A stretch of DNA of 64,000 bases from Clostridium chrysemydis (GTDB lineage Bacteria; Bacillota; Clostridia; Clostridiales; Clostridiaceae): the NCBI RefSeq assembly GCF_015234215.1, contig NZ_JADEKP010000008.1, forward strand, positions 1 through 64,000, given 5' to 3'. The notes beneath the pieces were generated by a model that was not told the DNA's origin, did no database searches, and saw only the letters and a list, made by a program, of their open reading frames with translations. How positions within the stretch are numbered: the stretch's first letter is position 1; each line of letters starts with the position of its first letter. Of this stretch, positions 45,547 through 53,906 are shown one piece after another. A program made the translations under genes and the position numbers.

Positions 45547-46221
45547 TTGATTAATATCAAAGATTTATGCTTTTCATATACTGGAACTTCACCTTATCTT
45601 ATAGATAATGTTAATTTAGATATACCTAAAGGTGTTTATTTATCTATAGTAGGTGAAAACGGAAGCGGTAAAACCACTCTACTTAAACTAATACTTGGCC
45701 TATTAAAACCTTCTAAGGGAAGTATAGAAATTAATTCTGACAAAATAGGTTATGTTCCTCAAAGAGTAGAAGGATTTAATTCAGAGTTTCCTATAACAGT
45801 AAATGAAGTATTAAAAATGCACAGTCGTGCAATTGGAATTAAAGATGCATCTGATATAAATTGCGCTTTAAAGCATGTAGATATGTTAAATTATAAAAAT
45901 AGATTAATCGGTGGACTTTCAGGAGGCCAGCAGCAAAGGGTTTTTATAGCTAGAGCTTTAATTGGCGACCCAGAACTTATTATTTTAGACGAGCCTTCAA
46001 CTGGAGTAGACCACAAAAATCAACATTCAATCTATTCTTTATTATATACATTAAATAAAAGCTGCAAAAAAACTATAATATCAGTTGAACACAATATAGA
46101 TTTAGCTTTAAAATATTCATCTCATATAGTTGAGGTAGTGGATGGTACCCCTACTCTTTATACAACTAGTGAATATATGAAACATAGAACAGAGAGCTTA
46201 AAAAAAGTAATAAGCTTATAA
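45547..46221 (+). CDS. znuC: Metal ABC transporter ATP-binding protein, ZnuC-like (224 aa)
   Basis: ATPase of a manganese/zinc-type ABC importer. Walker A GENGSGKTTLLKL, Q-loop PQRV, signature LSGGQQQRVFIARAL, Walker B LIILDEPSTGVD, and switch His in VEHNID. Likely start is TTG 45547 nine bases after AGGAG; another TTG at 45538 is too close to the ribosome site. Followed by the permease gene after 18 bp. Confidence 0.9.
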   Translation: MINIKDLCFSYTGTSPYLIDNVNLDIPKGVYLSIVGENGSGKTTLLKLILGLLKPSKGSIEINSDKIGYVPQRVEGFNSEFPITVNEVLKMHSRAIGIKDASDINCALKHVDMLNYKNRLIGGLSGGQQQRVFIARALIGDPELIILDEPSTGVDHKNQHSIYSLLYTLNKSCKKTIISVEHNIDLALKYSSHIVEVVDGTPTLYTTSEYMKHRTESLKKVISL

Positions 46222-46239
46222 TTAGAAAGGTGACACTTT

Positions 46240-47034
46240 ATGTTTGAATTTGAATTTATGCGAAATGCCTTTTTTGCAGGTGCAATTATTTCAGTCCTTT
46301 GTCCATTAATTGGACTTTTCTTAGTTTTAAGAAGAAATTCTATGATAGGCGACACCCTATCTCACTCTTCTTTTGCTGGTGTTGCAATTGGACTTGTAAT
46401 TGGAGTAAACCCTCTTATAACAGCATTTCTATTTACTACTATTTGTGCAATAATAATTGAGTTTTTAAGGGGATATTATAAAAGATACGCTGAACTTGTT
46501 ATGTCTATTGTACTAACTTTAAGTTTAGGTATTGCGATAATACTTATAAGTAGCGGAAAAGCTTCTGCAAATGTTAACTCATTTTTATTTGGGAGTATGC
46601 TTACTGTAACTAAAGCCGATATTTTAATTATAGCAATAACCGGCATTGTATCTGTTGTTATTTTATCTTTTATTTATAATGATTTACTTTATGTAACTTT
46701 TGATGAAGAAGGCGCTAAAGTTTCTGGAGTTAAAGTAAAATTTATAAACTACATTTTTACAATACTAGTAGGTGCTACTATTTCAATGTCTATAAGAATA
46801 ATGGGGATTTTAGTAATATCTTCTATTATAGTTGTTCCAGTAGCTACAGCACTACAGCTTAATAAAAGTTTTAAAAAAACACTAGTTTTTTCTATTATTT
46901 TTGGATTTATAGATATAATGTTTGGATTAGTTTCTTCTTACTACTTAAATACAGCACCTGGCGGAACTATAGCAATAATATCTGTAACAACACTTTTGTT
47001 AGTAATCTTAATTAAAAATTTTTCTAAAAGATAA
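46240..47034 (+). CDS. znuB: Metal ABC transporter permease, ZnuB-like (264 aa)
   Basis: ABC-3 family permease with about eight membrane helices. RRNSMIGDTLSHSSFAGVAIG (residues ~28-48) and GILVISSIIVVPVATALQL (~187-205) are family hallmarks. No binding-protein gene (znuA) is next to it in the window, so the lipoprotein must be encoded elsewhere. Ends in a shared terminator with the convergent Fur-family gene. Confidence 0.92.
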   Translation: MFEFEFMRNAFFAGAIISVLCPLIGLFLVLRRNSMIGDTLSHSSFAGVAIGLVIGVNPLITAFLFTTICAIIIEFLRGYYKRYAELVMSIVLTLSLGIAIILISSGKASANVNSFLFGSMLTVTKADILIIAITGIVSVVILSFIYNDLLYVTFDEEGAKVSGVKVKFINYIFTILVGATISMSIRIMGILVISSIIVVPVATALQLNKSFKKTLVFSIIFGFIDIMFGLVSSYYLNTAPGGTIAIISVTTLLLVILIKNFSKR

Positions 47035-47071
47035 AAGGAAACTCAAGAATTTTATTTTTGAGTTTCCTTTT
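47033..47071. terminator. Bidirectional terminator, znuB / Fur-family gene
   Basis: Stem AAAAGGAAACTCA / TGAGTTTCCTTTT (13 bp). Left arm overlaps the znuB stop; right arm encodes the last codons of the Fur-family protein (KETQK). Confidence 0.9.
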
Positions 47072-47471
47072 CGCATTTCTTACATATTCCACTTATTTTT
47101 AAACTATGATTTGTAACTTTAAATCCAGTCTCTTTTAAAATAATTTCTTCAATTTGTTTTATAGGGCATTCTAGTTCAATTTCTTTATGACAAAGATCAC
47201 ATTCTAATTTGTGATTGTGATTTCGTTTGTGGAGTTTATATGTAGATATTCCATTTTCTAAAATAAACTTATCTATAATATTATTTTCTAAAAAAATATC
47301 TATAGTTCTATATACTGTACTTAAATTAATATTTTGTCCTTTTCTTTTGCATTCATTAAAAATCTCTTCTGCACTTAAACTCTCTGAACTTTCAAAAATT
47401 ATATCTAAGATAATTTCCCTACCCTTAGTGACTTTTAAATTTTTATCTTTTAAAAAATTTGTGATATTCAT
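47052..47471 (-). CDS. Fur-family metalloregulator (Zur-like) (139 aa)
   Basis: Winged-helix repressor. DNA-binding region LSAEEIFNECKRKGQNINLSTVYRTIDIFLENNII; metal/dimer region with HKRNHNHKLECDLCHKE and CKKC, i.e. a structural Cys4 zinc site. PerR, Fur and Zur cannot be told apart securely; the facing zinc-type transporter and its operator point to Zur. Start ATG 47471 with GGAG nine bases before; upstream ATG and GTG codons lie inside that ribosome site. Confidence 0.85.
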   Translation of the reverse strand: MNITNFLKDKNLKVTKGREIILDIIFESSESLSAEEIFNECKRKGQNINLSTVYRTIDIFLENNIIDKFILENGISTYKLHKRNHNHKLECDLCHKEIELECPIKQIEEIILKETGFKVTNHSLKISGICKKCEKETQK

Positions 47472-47656
47472 TTTGCTCATCTCCACAAATGCTTATATTT
47501 TCTGTGTTTAATTATATAATATCATTTTAAAATACCTTTGTGAACTCTCCTTAAAAGCTATTATTTACAATTTGTTAATTGTATATACTTTAAACAATTA
47601 TTATACTATTAATGTACATTATATTTGTATTTAGTATATACTATTAGGAGGTTCTT

Positions 47657-48868
47657 ATGAAAAATTGTATAATTGCTCAATCTGGTGGACCTACATCAGT
47701 TATTAATTCAAGTCTTTGTGGCGTTTTAGAAGGTAATAAAATTTTCAAACTTTATGATAAGGTTTACGGTGGTTTGAATGGAATAGAAGGTATTTTAAAT
47801 AACTCTATAGTTGATTTAACAAGTTTAAATAAATTGCAAATTGAAAAAATTAAATATACACCTGCGTCTTTCCTTGGAACATGCAGATATAAACTGCCAA
47901 GTGCTAAAACTTCACCTATGATTTATGAAAAGTTACTATCTACTTTAAATAAATTAGATATTAAAGCTGTATTTTATATAGGTGGGAATGACTCTATGGA
48001 TACTGTATCTAAGCTTTCGAAATATGCTTTAGAAAAACATTTTGATATAAAATTTATCGGAATTCCAAAAACTATAGATAATGATTTATTTTATATGGAC
48101 CACTCCCCTGGATTTATAAGTGCTTGTAATTATATAAATACTTCAATAGTTGAAACCTTTTTAGATTTTAACTCTTATGATAATGATAGTGTTTTTATAT
48201 TAGAGACTATGGGACGAGATACAGGTTGGCTTGCAGCTTCTACTTGTATTTGTAGTTATTTAGGAAACCCTATAGTGGATTTAATTTATGTGCCTGAAGT
48301 TCCTTTTGACTCTATAGATTTTATAACTTCTGTAAAGTCCCTTTTAAAAACTAAACATAAAGTTTATATAGTTGTATCAGAAGGAATTAAAGATAAAAAT
48401 GGGAATCTAATATCAAAATTTAAGTATGCAGAAAATGACCCCTTCGGCCACATAGAACTTGGAGGAGTTTCAAATAGATTAAAGGTTCTTCTTACAGAAT
48501 CAGGAGTTAAAGCTAAAATAAGATCTCTTGAACTTAGCACACTTCAAAGATGTGCTATGCACTGCGTTTCTGAGATAGATATTTTAGAATCTTTTAAACT
48601 TGGTTTTGAAGCTTTGAGATTATCTAATGAAAATATGAATGGATTTATGGTAGCTTTAAATAGAGTTTCAAATTATCCATACAAAACCAAAATAGAAAAA
48701 ATAGAAGCCTATAAAGTTTCAAATAAAACTAAACACTTACCAAATAATTGGATAAATAAAGAAAATAATAACATAAATTCCAAATCATATAACTACTTTA
48801 TACCTCTACTTAAAGAAACTCACTCAATTATAGAATCAAAAGAAAATTTTAAAATTATAAATTTATAA
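47657..48868 (+). CDS. PPi-type phosphofructokinase, paralogue 1 (403 aa)
   Basis: Phosphofructokinase fold, glycolysis (fructose-6-phosphate to fructose-1,6-bisphosphate). IAQSGGPTSVINSSL start; YIGGNDSMDT has Asp where ATP enzymes have Gly (GGDGT) and GIPKTIDND has Lys where ATP enzymes have Gly, both marks of pyrophosphate-dependent members; MGRDTGWLAA binds substrate. Very like the gene at 49667-50887. Ribosome site TAGGAGG. Diverges from the Fur-family gene. If active it would use PPi reversibly; activity itself is not shown by sequence. Confidence 0.88.
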   Translation: MKNCIIAQSGGPTSVINSSLCGVLEGNKIFKLYDKVYGGLNGIEGILNNSIVDLTSLNKLQIEKIKYTPASFLGTCRYKLPSAKTSPMIYEKLLSTLNKLDIKAVFYIGGNDSMDTVSKLSKYALEKHFDIKFIGIPKTIDNDLFYMDHSPGFISACNYINTSIVETFLDFNSYDNDSVFILETMGRDTGWLAASTCICSYLGNPIVDLIYVPEVPFDSIDFITSVKSLLKTKHKVYIVVSEGIKDKNGNLISKFKYAENDPFGHIELGGVSNRLKVLLTESGVKAKIRSLELSTLQRCAMHCVSEIDILESFKLGFEALRLSNENMNGFMVALNRVSNYPYKTKIEKIEAYKVSNKTKHLPNNWINKENNNINSKSYNYFIPLLKETHSIIESKENFKIINL

Positions 48869-48872
48869 AAAT

Positions 48873-48902
48873 AAAGGATGTTTAATTAATTAAACATCCT
48901 TT
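48873..48902. terminator. Bidirectional terminator, phosphofructokinase 1 / MntP-like
   Basis: Perfect 30-bp palindrome with half-site AAAGGATGTTTAATT, located between two convergent stop codons. Confidence 0.85.
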
Positions 48903-48905
48903 GTC

Positions 48906-49466
48906 TTATAATGATAATATTATTTTTATTCCAATTATTATAAGTATAATTCCACTTATGTAATTTGAATATGATTCAACTATACTTAGCTTTTTAACTT
49001 TATCAGAAAGTATAAACCCTATGTAACATATTAAAAGTGTTACAGTTCCTATAATAAAAGAATAAAAAGTTAAATGAAACATTCCAAATGAATTAAAAGC
49101 TGTAAACCCTACAACTAAAGCATCAATACTTACTGAAATCCCAAGAAGCAAAGCAGACTTTTTACCTATTATAAGTTTACTGTCATCTTCATTTTCTTTC
49201 TTTTCACCTGAAAAAATCATATAAAGCCCTACACCTATTATTATAAGTCCACCTATTACATTAGATAATGCTATAAACTTACTTGTAAAAAAGTTACCTA
49301 AACTCCCTCCAAGAAAAGTAAATAAAAATTGAAAGAAAGCAAAAGATAATATATACATAAGCTTTTCTTTTAATTTAATTTTATTATTTAAACCAATTCC
49401 AAGGGTAACACCTAAGGCATCCATAGCAAGTGCTATTCCAAACAAAACAACTACACTTAAACTCAT
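48906..49466 (-). CDS. MntP/YtaF-like membrane protein (186 aa)
   Basis: Six membrane helices in two repeated halves, each with an acidic residue in helix: ALAMDALGVTLGIGL and GISVSIDALVVGF, the DUF204/MntP layout for manganese efflux. YtaF, a sporulation membrane protein of the same fold, is the alternative. Start ATG 49466 with AGGAG seven bases before; two upstream in-frame ATGs overlap that site. Inserted between two phosphofructokinase genes on the opposite strand. Confidence 0.75.
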   Translation of the reverse strand: MSLSVVVLFGIALAMDALGVTLGIGLNNKIKLKEKLMYILSFAFFQFLFTFLGGSLGNFFTSKFIALSNVIGGLIIIGVGLYMIFSGEKKENEDDSKLIIGKKSALLLGISVSIDALVVGFTAFNSFGMFHLTFYSFIIGTVTLLICYIGFILSDKVKKLSIVESYSNYISGIILIIIGIKIILSL

Positions 49467-49567
49467 TAACATTCTCCTTTTTTTAAAATATAACATTTAA
49501 ATCATATCTCCATATTAATATGATGTAAAGCTAAATTTTTTATTCCAAATATGAAAAAAAGTCTTTA

Positions 49568-49595
49568 TTTACATAAAAAAGTGTTGTATTATATT
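49568..49595 (+). promoter_or_regulatory. Candidate promoter of phosphofructokinase 2
   Basis: TTTACA (49568-49573) - 16 bp - TATATT (49590-49595). Downstream of it TAATTAGTA occurs twice within 25 bases. About 72 bp before the start. Confidence 0.45.
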
Positions 49596-49666
49596 AAATA
49601 GAGTATATCAAATATCTAATTAGTATATCATAATTAGTAAATTTCACATAATAAAGGAGTATATTA

Positions 49667-50887
49667 ATGGCAAATTGTATAATAGCTCAATCGGGCGGAC
49701 CAACTTCAGTTATAAATTCAAGTGTAGTAGGATTAATAAAGGCAAATAAGGATTTAAAATTATATGATACTGTTTATGCAGGTGTTAATGGTGTTGAAGG
49801 TATTTTAAATAAAAATATAATAAATCTTTCAAATGTTTCAGATGAAGATTTAAATACTTTTAAATACACACCTTCATCAGGACTAGGTTCTTGCAGATAT
49901 AAATTAAAACCTTTAGAAGAATCAACTGAGGAATACGATAAGCTTTTAGATATTCTTAAAGAATTAAATATTGAAGCTTTCTTCTATGTAGGTGGAAATG
50001 ATTCAATGGATACTATAGCAAAGCTTTCAAAATATTCAAAAGAAAATAATTTAGATATAAAATTTATCGGAATACCAAAAACTATAGATAATGATTTAAT
50101 GCATACAGATCACACTCCAGGTTTTGGTAGTGCTGCTAAATTTATAAATACAACTATCTTAGAAACATACCTAGACTCTTCTGTTTATATAAATAATGGT
50201 ATTTTCATCCTTGAAACTATGGGAAGAGATACAGGTTGGCTTGCAGCATCAGCTTGCGCAGCTAAATTAAACGGAAAATCTGTAGTTGATTTTATATATG
50301 TACCAGAAGTTGCATTTAATAAAATCAAGTTTATAGAAGATGTACGTGAAAGATTTAAAAGAAATAACAAAGTATACATAGTAGTATCAGAAGGTATTCG
50401 TGATTCTTCTGGTAGATTTGTCTCTGAATTTGATTGTGTATCGCAAGATAATTTTGGACATGCACAATTAGGTGGAGTTAGTAACTACTTAAGACAAATA
50501 ATTTTAGATTCTGGTATTTCAACTAGAGTAAAGGCTTTAGAACTTGGTATTTTACAAAGATGTGCTATGCACTGCGCTTCTGATTTAGATATTGAAGAAG
50601 CATATAATGCAGGCTATGAAGCTTTAAAATATGCAAAGAATGGAAAAAATGGTTATATGGTAGCTATTAAAAGAGTTTATAAAGATTCTAGATATACTAC
50701 TGAATTCTTTGAAGTCGAAGCTTCTAAAGTCGCAAACAACGTAAAATATCTTCCAACTGAATGGGTAAATGAAGAAGGTAATAACATAAAAGAAGAAGCT
50801 ATAGCTTACTTTAACCCATTATTAAACGGTAATCCTTCTTTATGCTTTGAAGATAATCTTCCAAAGTATAATGTTTTTAATAATTAA
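49667..50887 (+). CDS. PPi-type phosphofructokinase, paralogue 2 (406 aa)
   Basis: Same family as 47657-48868 and colinear along the whole length, with YVGGNDSMDT and GIPKTIDND again indicating the pyrophosphate type, and MGRDTGWLAASACAAKL. Differences are mostly conservative. More typical codon bias and a strong AAAGGAG ribosome site suggest this is the highly expressed copy. A terminator follows directly. Confidence 0.9.
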   Translation: MANCIIAQSGGPTSVINSSVVGLIKANKDLKLYDTVYAGVNGVEGILNKNIINLSNVSDEDLNTFKYTPSSGLGSCRYKLKPLEESTEEYDKLLDILKELNIEAFFYVGGNDSMDTIAKLSKYSKENNLDIKFIGIPKTIDNDLMHTDHTPGFGSAAKFINTTILETYLDSSVYINNGIFILETMGRDTGWLAASACAAKLNGKSVVDFIYVPEVAFNKIKFIEDVRERFKRNNKVYIVVSEGIRDSSGRFVSEFDCVSQDNFGHAQLGGVSNYLRQIILDSGISTRVKALELGILQRCAMHCASDLDIEEAYNAGYEALKYAKNGKNGYMVAIKRVYKDSRYTTEFFEVEASKVANNVKYLPTEWVNEEGNNIKEEAIAYFNPLLNGNPSLCFEDNLPKYNVFNN

Positions 50888-50902
50888 CTTGTTTATATGA
50901 TC

Positions 50903-50948
50903 AAAAAAATAAAGCAAAGAGAAATATTTCTCTTTGCTTTATTTTTTT
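50903..50948. terminator. Bidirectional terminator, phosphofructokinase 2 / zinc-ribbon protein
   Basis: Twenty-two-bp perfect arms (50903-50924 and 50927-50948) with core GCAAAGAGAAA / TTTCTCTTTGC and A/T runs outside. The zinc-ribbon stop lies within the right arm. Confidence 0.95.
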
Positions 50949-51217
50949 AATTCTTCGTATTTATATATTCTAACCTTTAAATATTTAAAAGAAAGATATA
51001 TAAATAAACTTACGACTATTATCCTAGATAAAATTTTAAGGGGTAATAATAGAAGTAATAATGATATTAGTGAGACTAAAGATACAAATTCTAATCTGCT
51101 AATCTCATTTACCTTTAGTTTTTTATAACAGATAGGACACCTTATTTCTTCTTTGTTTTTTTGTTTTTCTAAATATTCATAGGTAATTTCTCTATCACAA
51201 TAAACGCATCTTTTCAT
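50939..51217 (-). CDS. Small zinc-ribbon membrane protein (92 aa)
   Basis: N-terminal zinc-ribbon-like CVYCDREITYEYLEKQ...CPICYKKL (two CxxC pairs 23 residues apart), then two closely spaced hydrophobic helices (VSLVSLISLLLLLLPL and LSRIIVVSLFIYLSF) and a basic tail. Membrane-anchored, ribbon in cytosol likely. No named family recognised. Start ATG 51217 behind AAGGTGG. Lies 32 bp downstream of the desulfurase-like gene. Confidence 0.75.
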   Translation of the reverse strand: MKRCVYCDREITYEYLEKQKNKEEIRCPICYKKLKVNEISRLEFVSLVSLISLLLLLLPLKILSRIIVVSLFIYLSFKYLKVRIYKYEELKK

Positions 51218-51249
51218 TATTACCACCTTAAAAAATACTCTAAAATCAA

Positions 51250-52539
51250 TTACCTTTTACTTAAATATTCTAGTTCATTTAATAATATATCTATTTCTTC
51301 TTTTGTGTTGTATGGACCTATACTTACCCTAACCATTCCATACATCTTGTAGTTTTCATCATATAAAAATCTAGAACTTTCCTCTTCTGTTAAATTCATA
51401 AGTCTTCTGCAATAAGGATGAGCACAAAACCAGCCGTGCCTTACCGCAATCCCTCTTCTTTCAGCTAGAGCTTTAGCTAAATCTTCGTGAAATACTCCAT
51501 CTAAATTAAAAACTCCAATTCCAAGTCTATCATCTATATTTTCTATATCTCCGTAATTTGTTATTTTATCTAAACGCCTTAATCCATTTAATAGATCTTT
51601 AAAAAGACTTTTCTCATGATTTAGTAAAGTATCATATCCTATGCTTTCAATTTCTTTTAAAGCATACATTAAAGCCATAGCACCAAAAAAATTTGGGGTT
51701 CCAGCTTCATTTTTTTCAGGTGTGCTTAAATACTCTTCGCTAAAGTCACTAACTAATTTAACAGTTCCTCCCCCTTCCATTTCAGGACAGCATTTATTAA
51801 ATTCTTCTTTTAATCCAATAATTACACCACTTCCAAAGGGTGCATAAAGTTTATGTCCTGAAAATATTAGAAAATCTATATTCTCCTCCGGGTCACTAAC
51901 GCACATTTGAACCTTTTTATGCGGAACTAATTGCGCTCCATCAACTACAATCTTACCACCTGCTTTATGAACCATCTTAGCTATTTTGTGGATATCATTT
52001 ATATATCCTGTAACATTAGAAGCACCTGTAATAGATAAAAACCTAATATTACCTTCGTGTACCTTTAGCTTTTCTTTAAGTGATTCATAATCGATCCTTC
52101 CATCTTTTAAAACTTCAACATAATCAACAACTGCCTTTTTCCTCCAAGGCAAATCATTAGAATGATGTTCCATCCTTGTTGTTAATATAACTCTTTTATC
52201 ATTTAAGAGTGTACTTGCTATTTTGTTTATTCCACTAGTAGTATTATTAACAAATATTGCAGTATATTTATCCTCATATCTTGCGTTAAAAAAGTCTAAA
52301 ATATACTCCCTTGCTTCTTCGAAATAATGAGTTGTCATAGATTGTTTTTGTCCTGTTCCTCTACCTATAGAACCGTAGCATTTATAAAGGATTGATGTAT
52401 TCCTAATTACATTTTTCATTGGAGGTGTAGTAGCTGCATTGTCAAAATTACAAGCTTTAACTAGAATCCCACTAGGAAGTTTAATATCGCAATCAACGCC
52501 TACAAATTTATCTCTTAAAGTATCTTTATTTTTAACCAT
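51250..52539 (-). CDS. Cysteine desulfurase-like aminotransferase V (429 aa)
   Basis: PLP enzyme of the SufS/CsdA class-V group. NFDNAATTPP start, MEHHSNDLPW (His stacking), VVDGAQLVPHKKV, PLP lysine in FSGHKLYAPFGSG and the active-site Cys region RHGWFCAHPYC, comparable to RTGHHCAQP in SufS. No sufU or iscU neighbour, so the role may be other than Fe-S assembly. The open frame extends 31 codons upstream, but the GGAGGAG just before ATG 52539 and the conserved start favour that codon. Divergent from the 150-aa unknown gene. Confidence 0.88.
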   Translation of the reverse strand: MVKNKDTLRDKFVGVDCDIKLPSGILVKACNFDNAATTPPMKNVIRNTSILYKCYGSIGRGTGQKQSMTTHYFEEAREYILDFFNARYEDKYTAIFVNNTTSGINKIASTLLNDKRVILTTRMEHHSNDLPWRKKAVVDYVEVLKDGRIDYESLKEKLKVHEGNIRFLSITGASNVTGYINDIHKIAKMVHKAGGKIVVDGAQLVPHKKVQMCVSDPEENIDFLIFSGHKLYAPFGSGVIIGLKEEFNKCCPEMEGGGTVKLVSDFSEEYLSTPEKNEAGTPNFFGAMALMYALKEIESIGYDTLLNHEKSLFKDLLNGLRRLDKITNYGDIENIDDRLGIGVFNLDGVFHEDLAKALAERRGIAVRHGWFCAHPYCRRLMNLTEEESSRFLYDENYKMYGMVRVSIGPYNTKEEIDILLNELEYLSKR

Positions 52540-52687
52540 TAGTATCTCCTCCACTTTATTATATTCACCACTAATTCTTAGTGTTCTTCTTAGTTCTAAA
52601 GGAATGTAAATATGAATAATAATAAGTAACAAGAATGTTTTGCACTCATATACTTTATACTATAGTACTAAGGTTTGGAGGTAAGTT

Positions 52688-53140
52688 ATGAAACCTGATA
52701 GAAAATATATGTTAAAAGACAATGACGATTTAGACTTTATACCGTTAGAATTAAATAATTCTTTTGTTGATATTGAATACTCTTTTAAAAACATTTCTGA
52801 TACTCTTAACATCTCTAGTTTTCGAAGTGATGACACTCTTTATTCATATAACAAAAAAAATTATTTAAGAGAAGATAAAACAAATGAGCTTCAAACAGAT
52901 ATTTTAAGAACTATAGAACTTAGTGAAGCTGAATTTGATCAAATTAACTTAGATGACTTAGACGAAAACAGAAATAAGAAAAATTGTAATTCTCATGAAA
53001 TTTTAGAAAAGATAATTAATGAAGAACCCCAAATTTTAAATGTTTTAAAAGCTTATAAAATTCCAATTCCAATAGCTAAGAGAATAATAAATAGAATAGT
53101 TAATTCAACTATTAACTATTGTAATAAAGATAGAGAGTAG
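52688..53140 (+). CDS. Unknown acidic protein (150 aa)
   Basis: No family recognised. Acidic and asparagine/serine-rich first 100 residues (likely disordered), then a helical C-terminus (HEILEKIINEEPQILNVLKAYKIPIPIAKRIINRIV). No signal peptide. Clear TTTGGAGG ribosome site; followed 8 bp later by the DUF4397 gene. The upstream region has CATATACTTTA about 45 bp before the start, slightly like a late sporulation -10. Confidence 0.75.
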   Translation: MKPDRKYMLKDNDDLDFIPLELNNSFVDIEYSFKNISDTLNISSFRSDDTLYSYNKKNYLREDKTNELQTDILRTIELSEAEFDQINLDDLDENRNKKNCNSHEILEKIINEEPQILNVLKAYKIPIPIAKRIINRIVNSTINYCNKDRE

Positions 53141-53148
53141 GTGAAAAA

Positions 53149-53760
53149 ATGTTACTTAGAGATAGCTTACCTAAATTTGACTCAAAGCTTAGATTCCTTC
53201 ACGGAAATCCAAGTTTAGGTTCTGTAGACATATATGTAAGTGGTAACTTAGTTGGTCAAAATATAGAATTTGGAGATATAACAAATTACACTGCCTTTAA
53301 TCCTTCTTCTTATATTTTAGAAGTTTTTAAAAGTGGAACATACGACTCTCCTATTTTCAAAAAAAATATAGAAGTTGTTCCAAACGCTATAGAAACTCTT
53401 TCATTAGTAAGAAATAACGGAGAAACAGACCTTTTTAGATTAAAAGATTCTAGTAGTAAAGGTGGAAAAGAAATTTCTTTCTTAAGATTTTTAAATATTT
53501 CACCAAATGCTCCCTTAATGACTTTAAGCCTTCAAAATAATGAAGTATTATTTAAAGATGTTGAATACCTTGAAACAACTGGATATTACCCTCTATCACC
53601 TGGTGTTTATACATTTAAAATAAGTTTTTCAGGTGCAAGTGCAATTAGTAAAACTATAAAAGATGTAGTTTTACTTCCAGGAGAGTTTCAATCGCTTTAT
53701 GTAATTGGTTTATTAAATGGGGAACCTCAACTTGGATATCTTTTGCAAACAGACGGTTAA
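53149..53760 (+). CDS. DUF4397 protein, two repeats (203 aa)
   Basis: Two copies of the DUF4397 beta-sandwich: LRFLHGNPSLGSVDIYVSG (~18-36) and LRFLNISPNAPLMTLSL (~118-134), each followed by a PG(Y/V)YT-type strand (NPSSYILEVF and SPGVYTFKI). Most DUF4397 proteins are exported; this one lacks a signal peptide, so it may work inside the cell or the mother cell. Co-transcribed with the 150-aa unknown. Confidence 0.85.
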   Translation: MLLRDSLPKFDSKLRFLHGNPSLGSVDIYVSGNLVGQNIEFGDITNYTAFNPSSYILEVFKSGTYDSPIFKKNIEVVPNAIETLSLVRNNGETDLFRLKDSSSKGGKEISFLRFLNISPNAPLMTLSLQNNEVLFKDVEYLETTGYYPLSPGVYTFKISFSGASAISKTIKDVVLLPGEFQSLYVIGLLNGEPQLGYLLQTDG

Positions 53761-53775
53761 AATATTTGATTATTT

Positions 53776-53823
53776 AAAGAGAAGCTTATATTAAGATTAT
53801 AATCTTAGTCTAAGCTTCTCTTT
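53776..53823 (+). terminator. Terminator after DUF4397 gene
   Basis: Outer stem AAAGAGAAGCTTA / TAAGCTTCTCTTT with an inner stem TAAGAT / ATCTTA, then TTTATTG. Confidence 0.85.
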
Positions 53824-53906
53824 ATTGTTCTTAAAATTGATAAGAATTTTTTTACATAGTATAATAGAAGTTAAAGACTTAAGAAAAGGATAAAGCGAGG
53901 ATAAAA

